Assembly: GCA_963556255.1 (NCBI GenBank) | Contig: OY744609.1 | Location: forward strand, 17,374,398 to 17,438,397 | Direction: 5' to 3' | Source of the DNA: Allolobophora icterica | Taxonomy: Eukaryota; Annelida; Clitellata; Crassiclitellata; Lumbricidae | Length of the DNA: 64,000 nt | Shown: positions 22,552-43,084 of the stretch, in pieces | Layout of the letters: each line of letters begins with the position of its first letter | Numbering within the stretch: position 1 is the first letter of the stretch | Notes under the pieces: generated by a model | Database searches by the model: none | What the model was told of the DNA's origin: nothing | Seen by the model: only the letters and a program-made list of their open reading frames with translations | Program-made: the position numbers and the translations under genes

Positions 22552-23108
22552 AAATAATTCATTCGTTTTTGTGGTCGTTCGTTCATTCCTTCATTCATTC
22601 GTGTATTCATTCATTAATTCTTCATGACATATCCTTCCTCGATCGATCTTCCTTTTCCTTTTCTAGACCTTCCTAATTCCTTTTTTTCTTTCCTTCTTTC
22701 TTTCCTTCCTTCTTCCTTTCCTTAATTCCAAGCTTCCTTCATTGAAACCCCACGATCATTTTATCCTCAATTCCTTAATTATACTTCCCTCCACCTCTGT
22801 CTCCCTCATTTCGTCTCCATGTTCGTACGCCCGCCCGCCCGCCCCCTTCCCTCTTCTCTGCCTTCCCTATCGTCCTCATTTCATTCTTCCTCCCGTCGTT
22901 CTTCTTTCTTTCATCTGTTCTTCCTATTTTCATGATCTTCTGCTTAACTCCACCTTCCAAACAATGTTAACATTAATCTTCGAAATTCTATTAGGGCCCA
23001 GTCTGTGTAATTTTGCCATTACATTTCATCCCATTAGGCCTACTCTATTCTCGTTTTTTTAGCCGATCTTGAATTATTCACACACAAGTTTGCATAAATT
23101 TATAGGCT

Positions 23109-23215
23109 ACCCTGCAAACATTACCATGGTCATTAGATATGGGACCTATAATTAGGGCCTCTATATGGGTCCAATATGGGAATGCAGGTCCTAAACGGGC
23201 GCCATGTGGGCAGAC
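23109..23215. mobile_element. Small MITE of the CCATATGG family, diverged
   Basis: Starts CCCTGCAAACATTACCATGG and ends GCGCCATGTGGGCAGAC, with GGGACCTATAATTAGGG and TATGGGTCCAATATGGG inside. It is the most diverged of the five copies. Confidence 0.5.
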
Positions 23216-23515
23216 TAAAGAAGAGTTAACATGTGCAGTTGACGCGACATCCGGTAAACTTTAACCCGCTGCGCACGGGCCGTGCCTGAAAGAAACGCCC
23301 CTTTCTATGGAAAGCCGGTTTTCCTTCTGATGCATAGTTTCCTTGCATTTCATTCTAAAAAATAAACGCACGAATTTATAACGATTTCTGAGCGTTGCTT
23401 AAAACTCTTGCCTTTGCACGATGGTTCTGAGATCCATTAGCATCCCAAGACCACAGTCACCAACGATATCAATCGTAGCACCATATGCTGCCCCACGGAT
23501 TCTGACCTGACTCGA

Positions 23516-23865
23516 ATATCCGACCAATCAACTGACCTCGCTCTTTCGGACTTGATTTGACATAGTACCAATCAACCTGGGTCTTTCGGACTTGATTTGA
23601 CATAGTACCAATCAACCTGGTTCTTTCGGACTTGATTTGACATAGTACCAATCAACCTGGTCCTTTCGGACTTGATTTGACATAGTACCAATCAACATGG
23701 TTCTTTCGGACATGATTTGATATTGCACCAATCAACCTGGCTCTTTCGGACTTGATTTGACATAGGCCTAGCATGATAGCACCAATCAACCTGGCTCTTT
23801 CGGACTGGACTTCATATAGCACCAACCAACCTGGCTCTTTCGGACTTGATTTGATACAGCACAGT
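23516..23865. repeat. 40-bp minisatellite, about 8 units
   Basis: The unit carries TCTTTCGGACTTGATTTGAC and ATAGTACCAATCAACCTGG and repeats with an exact 40-base period through the first six units. It then diverges with a small insertion at about 23765. The open frames over it arise only from the repeat. Confidence 0.92.
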
Positions 23866-25234
23866 GCATAATGGTAAACTATGATCTTCCTAATGTGGCT
23901 TTTACAGTACAAGATAGTTGAGGTACAGGCAGCACAGTGAGTTTTTGGGTCCATTTTATTTTTTTTAAGTACAGCATACCACTTCTCATATACAAAATAT
24001 ATTATAGCCCTATACTGGAAGTCATGGCGGTTTGCTGAAGAGATTTCAGTTCTTTTCCTAACACCTTTATTATCCAGACCAGGACTATGACGATAATGAC
24101 TGCACTGAGCGGAGCGCATTTGAAGGGTAAAAAAAGTGAATTAGCACAGAGTTTCAGCTTTATTATTACAAACATTTTTAACGCGCGCAAAGTCACACAG
24201 AAATGCGAATCTGAGGCGCTTTAGGTAAATTGACACTGACACAGGACATAGGCCTATATGTAAGCTGGGCTTACGGGAAATGTTTTTGTTGTTATCTGTT
24301 ATTATTCATTTAAAAGTAATAAATTTCTGCTGAAACGCTGCACACAGATTTTGTAGAGTCATTTTGGTGTCACCCCGCCTAAACCGGTGACACAACCGGT
24401 GCGGCCCTAAACCTGCAGTCGCTAAACTATATCGAATAATGCTATAGCGATTTCGTTCAGTTAATATTTTGCTTGTTATTTTAAATTTTTAATCGCGGTT
24501 TCCGAGTTTCAATTTGACGAAGACATTGAAGATGTCAACTACGGTACAGGAACTTTTGTTGAAAACAGTAAAATTTAACAGTAGGGGCCTATATTTAATT
24601 TAGGCTTTCGTGAACTGTAGGCCTAAGAACTAGAGACATTAGACGCCCGCTAGATATTGAAGTAACCCATATATTATATTGCACGGCAGTGCATTGCAAA
24701 AGTTTAGTTTACCAAATAACTGCGATTTAACTTTTCTCCGAAAACCTGAACAAGCACTCGGAACATCGTAAAAATAAATGTTTTGATCATGAGAAATGAA
24801 ATAATTAATGCGCTAATTACTAGTAGTTCAATCTGAAATGCAGTTCATCAAGTTGATCATATATTGACATGTCGCGATGACTTTTTATACCAACAAAGTT
24901 TACAAAACTGTTCGATGAACCTTGCCCAAGTAGAATCGAAAACCGCTGGTGAGCATGGCACTCCGTCATACCAAAGATAGGCGTCTGGAATCCTGACGGT
25001 TAATAGTTGGTTTTTGGCCTTGTGAAAAATGTCCAGTTATGTCGAGGCTCCGCACAGACCCCTCTAGGGTAGCTTAACGGCGTTTCCTCAGATCCCCTTA
25101 ACGACAAGAGTGTGCAGTTTACATTTATGAGTATTGTAGGCCCTGATTCCACGTCCACCTCGATTCCACTTCCATCTCTTCTTCCTTCTAATCTAGTCTT
25201 CTCCCATCCTCCTTCTTATCCCTCGGCTCATCTC

Positions 25235-25310
25235 CAGGACAACGACAAAATACACAACACAAACAACCGACAACCGACGGGCTTACGGGGTGTTACGCCA
25301 CCAGCACACA
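25235..25310. repeat. GGGCTTACGGG module with ACAACGACAAA leader
   Basis: ACAACGACAAAATACACAAC, CAACCGACAACCGACGGGC, then TTACGGGGTGTTACGCCACC. It matches the inner part of the left arm plus loop of the foldback element at 16120-16562, so it is a partial copy of that family. Confidence 0.6.
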
Positions 25311-25532
25311 CAGTGCGTCTGATTTAAGGCGAGCGATCGATCGCTCTTCTTGGTCGCTCGCCTAGCAAAGGTACCGGCGAGCGATTTACCGCTCGCCTAG
25401 CCGAAGATTTCTCACCATCGGTGACAGTCGGTCGTCGCTCGCTGAGTTTGAGTTAGACTCCAAGACGATAGGTGAACCTGGAGCCAGGCCATTATTTTAT
25501 TTATCTAATTAGGATTACTTCAATTTACTTAC

Positions 25533-26300
25533 TTGCTGGCCACTGAACTAAAATCCCTCAGGCGCATAGTGCGCTATTATTATGACAACAAATCTGTCTC
25601 AGATGTCTGGCAGTGCACACTACGTTGCCACCGTTCGGAACTGCCAAGTAGGCCCCTATCTGCATGCTGCATTGTTGATATGGCGATGGCGATGGGAGTT
25701 AGTAACGGGTTCGCCGAATCGTGCTTCAGTTTTCTCACTTCAATGCTGTCTGATCGAAGGCTGTCTATGGGTCACAGCACAATGGCAGACTTGTTGTTGA
25801 TTCGTGTAAAGCACCTAGCGTGGTTGGAGAAAGAACGTGAAGACTTGATAAACGACACAGTCAACACATACATGTTAAGTCGCCGTAAGTTTATTCTCAG
25901 TGGTATCGATACGGTGCATGTTCCCATCCACCAGCAAATCTCGAGCAGTGTCGGCGCTTCAGACAGCAAGCCTGATGACTTGCTATCCGAATCTGGCGAT
26001 GATGAGCCACTTCAGTCTGATGAGGATGGCAGTTCAATGGCAGTTCTGATCATGAAACAGATCATTCAGACTCAAGTGATGACGATTTTGGAGCAGGTGA
26101 CATTGACATGGCAGAATAAAATATTATGGCATGGCCCACAATCCCACCCAATGGCAGATCTGATCATGAAACAGATCATTCAGACTCAAGTGATGACGAT
26201 TTTGGAGCAGGTGACATTGACATGGCAGAATAAGATATTATGGCATGGCCCACAATGCCACCCAATGACAGTGATAGTGATTGAATTTGTCAATGTGTGA
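25533..26300 (+). pseudogene. hAT transposase C-terminal (dimerisation) remnant
   Basis: A 255-codon open frame. Its middle (SNGFAESCFSFLTSMLSDRR, then LSMGHSTMADLLLIRV) fits the C-terminal dimerisation region of hAT transposases. Upstream parts (BED finger, DDE core) are absent. The frame after DEDGSSMA reads as an unlikely mix, whereas the next frame gives an acidic tail (SDHETDHSDSSDDDFG then DIDMAE-stop). An apparent 11-base duplication of GGCAGTTCAAT type near 26030-26045 explains the shift. A block of about 116 bp is then tandemly duplicated (26039-26154, 26155-26270). It is probably a dead transposon fragment; domestication cannot be excluded. Confidence 0.65.
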
Positions 26301-26713
26301 TGCGAAAACACTAGTGAGCTACAGATAATGTTACAGTAAATGTGATTATTTAATTTGTTGTTATTGTGCAGCTTCCATTAATCTTTTTCAGTACTGTTCA
26401 TAAGAAAATTTTGAAATAAGTGATTCACTGGGTTCAATTACTTCTGTCCTGGAATACGGTAATACTGTTACTGTAATCATTAATTATAGCCAAGTGGCAC
26501 GTTAAAACTTATTACAACTATGATGCAGGACGGATAACAGCACTGAATTGAGATGAGCTATTAGATGATTATTATATGCAGCTATACGAACGAATACGAT
26601 ACATAAAATTCGCTGTACACAAACGCTCCCAAGGTCGACCGCGCATCGCTCGCCTACTCGATCCAGCAAGATCGATTTTCAACCCGCCTGCTATTTTCAA
26701 ATCAGACGCACTG

Positions 26714-27275
<562 letters not shown>

Positions 27276-27889
27276 CTCGACGACACAGAGCCATAGTGCA
27301 ACCGTAACCTTCATCACGATCGATCCATCTCACCAAAGCGCAGAATCTTCAGTCAGCCACAAGCAGGCTACCTGTAGAAACACGGTAGTGATGGCAACCC
27401 TCTTCAGATAATCTCCTTCGCTGATTGTGCAGTTCCGTTTGCGGTGTTGACAACCCTCTTGAGGTTACTACTTCAACGTCAAATGAGGTTTGGTTTCCGG
27501 GTTGGATCGGCAGCGTCGCATTTATAGGTACTCTTTTGACGTCGTTTAATTACCTCACAATTAAAAGAGGTTTACGTTCTGGGCTGCGTCTCATTTGAAT
27601 GGGGACACTCTTGGAGTGATTAACTTCGTAGTTAAGTTGATTTCGATTTCTGCGTTGAGTCTCACTTAGGGTGACCTTCGTGAGGTCATTTACATCGTCA
27701 TGAAAATGAATTTGATATCTGGATTGATTCGAATTTATTGCAAATCTCTTGAGGTCAATTCTGTCGCAGTCGCATGGATCTCGGTTTCTGATTTCAGTCG
27801 CATTTACGGTAACCGTCATAATGTAGGCCTACTTTACTTCGGCTTTGGTCATGGGGGACTTGGTTATTTATTCTACACTTGTTGCATTG

Positions 27890-27965
27890 AATGTACAGTC
27901 GATTTCAATTATTGGGGGCGCATGCCCCGGCTGCCCTCCTCCCAGAGTCTACGCCTATGGAAAGA
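27890..27965. repeat. Interspersed repeat end, inverted relative at 62705-62765
   Basis: CAATTATTGGGGGC, CCCCGGCTGCCCTC and CCCAGAGTCTACGCCTATG occur here. The reverse complements occur at 62708-62764 in mirrored order. Probably termini of one DNA-element family. Confidence 0.5.
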
Positions 27966-28097
27966 TTGAATGAACGAACGAACGAACGCAAGAACGATTA
28001 GGAAGCACTAGGGCCTAGTGAGTGAATGGAATAAATAATGAATGAACGAAAGACTAACGTTAGAAAGAAAAAGAGCATGAAGGAAAGGATGGATGGA

Positions 28098-28214
28098 TAG
28101 ACGGACGGACGGACGGACGGACGGACGGACGGACGGACGGACGGACGGACGGACGGACGGACGGACGGACGGACGGACGGACGGACGGACGGACGGACGG
28201 ACGGACGGATGGAT
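28098..28214. repeat. (GGAC)n microsatellite, about 110 bp
   Basis: Pure ACGG/GGAC repeats with GGAT variants at both ends. Confidence 0.95.
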
Positions 28215-29157
28215 GGATGAAGTTCACCAACATGTACGGTCAATACCTACGATCTGTAGCACTGGATCCTGATGACATTTCTTTAAACAGTCTTGTCGTA
28301 TGACGTCGCTGCACAGTTGCTCTGTTCTGCTGGTTAAGCTAGATCGACATTATCCGGTCTGCGAATGCTGTTGTCTGTCATCAAAACCAAGCTCTTCATG
28401 ATGAATAGAATTTAAAGTGTACAAAACTAAGGCAGGTAAGTTAGAGAAGAAAAATAAATTTAGAAAGACAAGAGGAACAAGAAGGCAAAGAGGAGGAAAA
28501 CGAGAAAGATTAAAATTAATGGATGAGGAAAAGAATTTTTTTTAAACGAGAGGAAACCATGTACGAAGTGTTAACGACCTCATTTTCTTAGCCGTTCAAC
28601 TTAACTACCTTACCTTATAATACGTCCTCTCATTGCCTTAATTTCATTACTTTACTGTAACATGACCATTGACCATGCATATTAGTTCTCCCTACATCAG
28701 TTTACCTGACCACATCTTCATTATCTTCCTTTTTTTTTATCTCATCTTAACAAATCGCAATTTCATAAACCTAACTTAGCATAAACTCGTTACCTAGCGT
28801 GATCCGACCTTAATATAGTCTCGTTGTATCACCAAACTTGCGTCACTGAAATACTTAATCACATTACACTTAATTTACCTTACTTTTCCTCAACCAATTC
28901 TGCAGGAAATTCAAACTCTCACACTTCCACATGCAGAATGCTGTCTGGGCAACGAATCGCAAGCCAAACTCGCGAGAAACATCTCCAGAGAATCGCTAAC
29001 CGAAGCGGACATAAGTTCTTCTTCGACAATGACGATGACGTCACCGGACATCATCAACAGTCGATAATAACGTCATGATAATCATATATTTTATGACGTA
29101 ATTTATAAACGATAAACTTTATTCTTATACTGCAACAATAATTATTACAACAACAAT
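28215..29157. other. Unassigned intergenic sequence
   Basis: AT-rich, no convincing exon, repeat or structured element. Open frames are short and on both strands without codon bias. Confidence 0.5.
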
Positions 29158-29568
29158 AATAATTATAGTCACAGTATAAATAATTACACAGTACGTCGAC
29201 TCCCGGCCTCTGCAGCAGTCAGAATGTGTGACCAAAAAATATCTTGAAAGAGAACGTTTCCATGCCGATACACCGGAAACAATCACATCAAATATTTTTT
29301 AAACGTTACAACAACATTGAGGACTACACGCCGATATATCGGAATCCATCAAATAAAATATTTTTTAAACGTTTAAACAACATCGAGAACTTCATTAGAA
29401 TTAACAATATTATTTTTAACGTTAATTTCAGCTTAAATCTATAATTCAGGAGCTCAGATTCAAGATGGCGTCGCAATCACGTGACCACAAAAACTAGTCA
29501 ACAGCCAGCAATGAGAGTCGACGTACTGTGTAATTATTTATACTGTGTTATAGTGACGATATAATTAA
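29158..29568. mobile_element. Palindromic MITE with 33-bp perfect inverted arms and an inner 66-bp duplication
   Basis: 29170-29202 and 29515-29547 are perfect inverted copies (GAGTCGACGTACTGTG then TAATTATTTATACTGTG read inward on the right). The match resumes as TATAATTA after a 12-bp gap. Inside, a block of about 66 bp is repeated in tandem (29262-29327, 29328-29395) with CCGATA(C/T)A(C/T)CGGAA and ATATTTTTTAAACGTT. No coding capacity is evident. Confidence 0.75.
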
Positions 29569-29750
29569 CCACTTAAATAATAATAATAATTTGATACGAG
29601 GCAAAAAATATTTCTGAGAGTCCCCTCTGCCCGATCTTACCTTACAATTTTTCGAAATTATATAGCTCTGTGACAGCCGATAGCTCGAGAGCCAACATCA
29701 TCACTCACAGTGTTGGGGTTCAATTCTTTCCTAGAACGGAGGCCTTATAC

Positions 29751-30058
29751 CAGCGGCTCTCAACCTGTAGTCCGCGCGGTCATCTAGGCCTATCTGGTGG
29801 TCCGCGAGCAAGGGCTACAATTTATATTTTTTTACAATTAAAAGCATGCAGACAAAATGTTTAAAATTTTTAAATTTTTTGTTTTATTTCAGTTGCTAGA
29901 ATCGGCTACAGGGCAGCATGAAACTAATAATTCGCCGATTTACAAAAAAAATTTGTATTGATTTGTTTTTGGCACGATTTGTAGGCCTAGTGTTGGTCCG
30001 CGACCGAGACACAAAATTTATAAGTGGTCCTTGAGTCTCAAAATGTTTAAAACCGCTG
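29751..30058. mobile_element. hAT MITE with perfect 8-bp target duplication CCTTATAC
   Basis: Ends CAGCGGCTCTCAACCTG and the reverse of CAGCGGTTTTAAACAT. CCTTATAC flanks both sides (29743-29750, 30059-30066). Interior has two GTCCGCG words. The 8-bp duplication and CAG(C/A)GG termini identify the hAT superfamily. Confidence 0.9.
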
Positions 30059-30104
30059 CCTTATACAAATCATTCACACACTGCATGTGACACAACTGCT
30101 TTTG

Positions 30105-30105
30105 G

Positions 30106-30137
<32 letters not shown>

Positions 30138-30144
30138 ATTGTTG
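30105..30144. repeat. (TTG)n microsatellite
   Basis: A short TTG run, once interrupted by TTATTG. Confidence 0.9.
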
Positions 30145-30404
30145 TTTAGTGCTAAACCAGATCACTGAGATCCGTTGGGTTTTAGATGAGTTAAGGTTAA
30201 GTCGATTTCAGGACATCCAAGTGTGGAGATTATGTAACATGGAATCAATGGATCCAACGAGGGAGATCTGCTCAGAGGAGGAGCCTTGGACAAAGATCTG
30301 AACGTCATCTGAATACAGGTGGCCAGAGGTATACAAGGTTTATTGTAAACATAGAAGGAATGTCAGCCGTGTAGAGTATCTATACAGAATGGGGCCGAGG
30401 ACAG

Positions 30405-30592
30405 GAGCAGAGGCGTAACTTTGGTCTAAAAAGTGGGGGTACCAATTTCTTTCCATGAAGACTATCTCTGGTAAGGCACAATAATCAAATACTGATGGAC
30501 ATTGTTAAAAAGTGGGGGTACGGTACCCCCAGTCCAAAAAGTGGGGGGTACGGTACCCCTCGTACCCCCACAAATTACGCCTATGACTACAG
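30405..30592. mobile_element. MITE with GAGGCGTAA ends and GGGGGTACGGTACCCCC core
   Basis: The left end AGAGGCGTAACTT and the right end AATTACGCCTATG are inverted. The core repeats AAAAAGTGGGGGTACGGTAC three times with palindromic GGTACC. No exact target duplication found. Confidence 0.6.
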
Positions 30593-30899
30593 CTGTGGAA
30601 GTGACCAAATAGCGCGTCCAAATGTTTATCCAGTTTACATGATAGTGAGTCAGTGACACCCAGTGTCAGTTTTTTTCCAATCGATCACTGAGTCGTTCAT
30701 TATAACAACATTAGCAAATATATAAATGTCTGTCATAATTATTGTTGTGTACTGAGATGGTTGATTAGTTTAACAATTTTTGACGTTCGACTAAAGCAGA
30801 TGCAAAACTGACACTAAACGTCGCCAGCATAGAAGGTGGATAAACCATATTTGACTCGCTATTTTTGGTCTCTCACACAGCGTCCAATATTGCCTACGT

Positions 30900-32227
30900 C
30901 AGAGTTTTTCAAACTGTGGTCCGCGGACCCCTGGGGGTCCGCGAAGGATATGGCGGGGGTCCGCGACAGCGTTCTGAAAATAATGTGATGCTTAACACTG
31001 TATGGTTTTATCATTAACAGCCTGTGTTTTCAAATTCATACGCTACATAATTATAGTGTGCCTGTAACTGTATGGTCCACAAGGATCCAATTGGGTATTC
31101 GATCACACCAGTTTTGTGATGCTGCTGATAGTTATTCCTTGCGTACTAGGGCCTTCAGTGACGTAAATAAGATGTAGGCTTATGGTCACGTTACATTTCT
31201 AGCCTAATAGCACGTGTGTTTTTATAAAATTTAAGATAGGGCCTATAATTTCTGCTAATCGACTGCCAATCATTTCTGCACCCAATGTAAACGCGATGTA
31301 TTTGAAACCTTCATCAGAAGTAGGCCTACAACTAGATTCCATTTAAAAAAGTTTAAGATATTCACAAAACAAACTTTGAAAGTCTACAAGTGTTTCATTT
31401 GGAAAATCAACACTGAATATGAGCCTGATTGTTTTTTCCATGGAAGAAACACCGAAGCTCTAGCTAGGACTCTAGGCTAGTTGTTTTTACATAAATGCTA
31501 TATTTTCTTCTAATTGTAACTCTGGACTGACTTGGGTTTTCTGAAAAAACACACTTGCTCTATAGTCTATAGCATTAAGTATTACAAGACATAGTTAGCT
31601 AAACATAATGTCAAAAATGGACTCCAGTGGTTCCGCCAGTGAAGGGTTCATTTGCAATATGCTGGTCTATTTCCGGATTGTGAACTCTGGACTTGCAGAA
31701 TTAGAAATTTGTGGAATTCGCCTGGTTTTAGTTAGCCTTTAGATGAACGATAATACAGAGATTTGCAAAGCATATCCCTATTTCGTTCACGTTCGCTGTT
31801 ATATGCTAACTGTATAATTTTGCTGTTTGTATTATGGATAACTTTCTGAAACGTAAGAAAACAGTGCTTAGGCCTATCCAAACTATCACCAATAACGGAC
31901 AGTTTTTGCAAAGCAAAGCAAGCACATCCCTCTCGCTGACATTATTGGCTTTTGGCAAACCGATGTTATTCATTTCTTTTAAAAATGACTGCGTTCCATA
32001 GTTATTGCAGGGAGTTAATAACAATTTATTTAGTGTTACTTTTTATATTATAATAGTCCTCAGCGTCATAAATAAGCAAGCGTGTATTGTGGAAATAATC
32101 TATCTGCCTGTTATTTTTATTAAATTTGAAGGATAGGGGCCTAAATTTTGCTTTGTAAATACTGGGGTCCGCCAGCTATGACTAGAAAAAATAGGGGTCC
32201 CTGGTCCAAAAAGTTTGAAAACCTCTG
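30900..32227 (+). mobile_element. Non-autonomous hAT element, 1.33 kb, with 8-bp target duplication GCCTACGT
   Basis: Left end CAGAGTTTTTCAAACTGTGG, right end the reverse of CAGAGGTTTTCAAACTTTTT. GCCTACGT flanks both sides exactly (30892-30899, 32228-32235). The interior encodes only the first residues of a transposase (see 31834-32001); the BED finger, catalytic core and dimerisation domain are gone. Confidence 0.92.
31834..32001 (+). pseudogene. hAT transposase N-terminal stub
   Basis: A 55-codon frame starting MDNFLKRKK, the start seen in ZBED5/FAM200-like hAT transposases (remembered pattern MD.FLKRK). It stops after ISFKNDCVP. Its place inside an element with hAT ends and an 8-bp duplication supports the reading. 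It is an internal deletion derivative, not a functional gene. Confidence 0.6.
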
Positions 32228-32816
32228 GCCTACGTTCATCAGTAGGTATAGGGCCTACCTGCCACCCTCCCCTTTTGTGGCAATCTCCCGCGGTCCCACA
32301 AGCAGTAGGTGTGTTGGAGTTTCCGCCCTGGATTACATAGGCCCTACTCCGTTCTAACGATGGCCACTTAACAGGGTGCAATCATTCTACTTGTACCAAG
32401 GGCTGGCACTCGACCTGACTCAATTTCAACTTTTAAGGTAGTTGTTGGTCCATTCCCCGTCCACCCCAGAAGGGACACGGTCAACAGATATGGGCAACAA
32501 AGACTCATATAAACGCCTGTTGGGACAGATCACCGAGGGCTGCACACGCCATTTACGGCTTTTAGCAAATAGGTGCTTAGACACAGTGTGGGAATATTTT
32601 ATCCGTATTTTGCAAACTGATGTCAACCAGTGATATTTTACTTCTAAAAATAATTCCTAATTCAGTTCTAATTCAGTTCTGAGCTCTTGAATTTTACTTC
32701 TAATTCTAATTTTACTTCACAAATAATTTTACTTCTAATTCCTATTTTAGTTCTCAAATAATTTTACTTCTTATTTTAGTTTTCCAAATAATTATTAATT
32801 TCCGTGCTGTTAAAGT

Positions 32817-33070
32817 ACATATTTATTTATTTATTTATTTATTTATTTCGGATATTTCTATAGCGCCTCTCGAAGTCAACTACCAGGGCCTACTCAGAGG
32901 CGCTCCCGGCTACAGCATTGATACTGTGTCGGAGTTTTCACGCCGAAGCGCCACGAGCAATTGCGAGTGAAGGACTTGCCCAAGGTCCGTACGCAGCGGC
33001 TAGAGTGGGATTCGAACCTGCAACCCTCCGGTCACAAGGCGCCGAACTTACCACTGAGCCACCACGCCCC
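32817..33070 (-). mobile_element. tRNA-derived SINE with (TAAA)n tail
   Basis: On the minus strand: tRNA-like head GGGGCGTGGTGGCTCAGTGG (A-box type) and GGTTCGAATCCC (B-box type), then a body ending GAGAGGCGCTATAGAAATAT, then an AAAT tail. The GGCGCTATA(T/G)AAAT word matches the 3' tail of the LINE fragment at 34770-35310. Confidence 0.85.
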
Positions 33071-34264
33071 ATATTGCTTGTATTTCTCCAGCTAGTGCTG
33101 TTCCACAAATTCCATCATTTTCCCCGTTTAGTACTTGACATGTAGATCTGCCTGCACATGTAGTTTCGTCGAAATGATAAACCCAAAATTGGGCTATCTC
33201 GCTTCCTTCCGGTCAACATTCTCGATAAACTCGTAATTTTACAATTTAACGATCAAACCCGAAATAAAATGGCGTATGAAACCGAGGTCGTTGGTACGCA
33301 ATTAAGTGGGGACATTTATTAGACGACGAAGACCAAAGATAATTAGACATGGTATGCGCAGCGTCTTCATTTCAACCGAAGTTTTCCAATGGATTGTGTG
33401 GAGTGCGTGCAATTTTACCGGTACTCGCCTTCGTCTCAACTTAAGCGCCACAAGAAGTAAAATGATTTTACTTCTGAAAATAATTCCTAATTTCGTTCAT
33501 AATTTTAGTTCGGCCAATAATTCCTAATTCAATTCTTAATTTCGTTCTTTCTGCTGAAATAATTCCTACTTTTACTTCTAGTTTTCGTTAACGAAATCAT
33601 TTATTTTTACTTCTAATTTTAGTTTTCGTTAACGAAAATATCACTGATGTCAACGAAATATGAAAGCAGTTGATTTCAACGATAGCAGTTTTGCAAGTCA
33701 GACTCGAATCAAAATATAATTCCTATGTTGAGAAAATTCAAAAATGCACGATACACCATGAAAATGTCTTCTCTTTGTCAGAGACTCAGAGTCAAATAAT
33801 GCTAAATCACACCAGCACAACTGAGGGGTTGGAAACGTCCCCAGGTGTGCAGTGAAGACTTGACTGTGGGAGTCCTAAGAAAGACTACGGGGGTTGAACC
33901 CCCAACCCCTCCCGACAATTCCCACTCTGACAAAAGAGTCATAGTTACTTCTGTCGTTTATCCGCGAATAGGCTGCTCTTAAATTGGCTCTATATAAATA
34001 TTTAATTAGAATAACTGATACGCAAGCGGTAGGCTAAAAACGTAGGCCCGTTTTGGAATCGAGAAACAACCACCACAAGACAACATTGCACAATGCCTGA
34101 CGAGTCGTCTAGGTGAATTTTGAAATGTACGGCTGTCCATACTCGACATACATTTCAAGGGGTAGTCCTCTTGGCTTGTGGGTCATAGTAGCATTGCGTG
34201 AGACTGCATTAACCTAGCTGAGGCCTGCGTTGTAACAGTAGCTATCCGAAGGTCTGCCCAATAT

Positions 34265-34271
34265 TATAAAA
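34265..34271 (+). promoter_or_regulatory. Possible TATA box of the aldo-keto reductase gene
   Basis: TATAAAA lies 137 bases before the start codon. A start site about 30 bases on would leave a 5' UTR of about 110 bases. An ATG at 34275-34277 would lie before that start site and so would not be in the leader. Sequence inference only. Confidence 0.4.
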
Positions 34272-34407
34272 GCCATGGCGCAACTGCAGCTAAGACTTTC
34301 AGCCTAAGTCGTCTAGTTCCAGTCAACATAGTACCAAGTCAACTTCCTACCACGCCAACTGCTTCCCAGGTCAACTGACAACGGAGTTAGCAACTAGTCA
34401 CCGCAAA

Positions 34408-42629
<8,222 letters not shown>

Positions 42630-43084
42630 AAGAAGAAAAGCAGAAAGTACTATTCGCCGATGACCTTAAGAGAAAACCAGCAAAACGCTACTATAAAATA
42701 ATACAGCTCTATATTTGTCCAATTTAAAAACATCAACCTAATAGTATATCTACGTGTATTGCGCATCTGAGTGACTATGTGTTCTGAATGGTTAAGCTTA
42801 TCTGTAAGTGCTTTCGTAAGACCTATCTTTGAGGATTATATCGCTCTATATCCGTGAATTTATATAGTATTTTAAACCTACGATGGTACAAGTCCACCTC
42901 AAAACTATGTGTAACTTTACGTTATGATATGCATGGTTACTGTATTAAACCATTGTTAAACGACTTATGTCCATATATCCTCTTCCAGTCTTTTTTATGT
43001 TTTTTCTTTTGCTCGGCTTCAGTGACACTTCTGAGCTGTTTTAGAGGCATTATTAAACTTTAGTTCCATTGTCTTATACTGTAA

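Noticed and set aside
22188..22610. 140-codon frame with GRKEGRKE repeats
   Set aside because: Created by the (TTCC)n array; flanks have no recognisable protein.
23469..23865. CRISPR-like array
   Set aside because: The 40-bp units are contiguous with no unique spacers, and the genome is eukaryotic. The 28-bp units at 49238-49546 are likewise plain tandem repeats.
32918..33145. tRNA gene candidate around 33010-33070 (minus strand)
   Set aside because: A- and B-box-like words are present, but no full cloverleaf is apparent and a SINE body with a repeat tail follows. The same reasoning applies at 36300-36355, 48620-48690 and 61569-61650.
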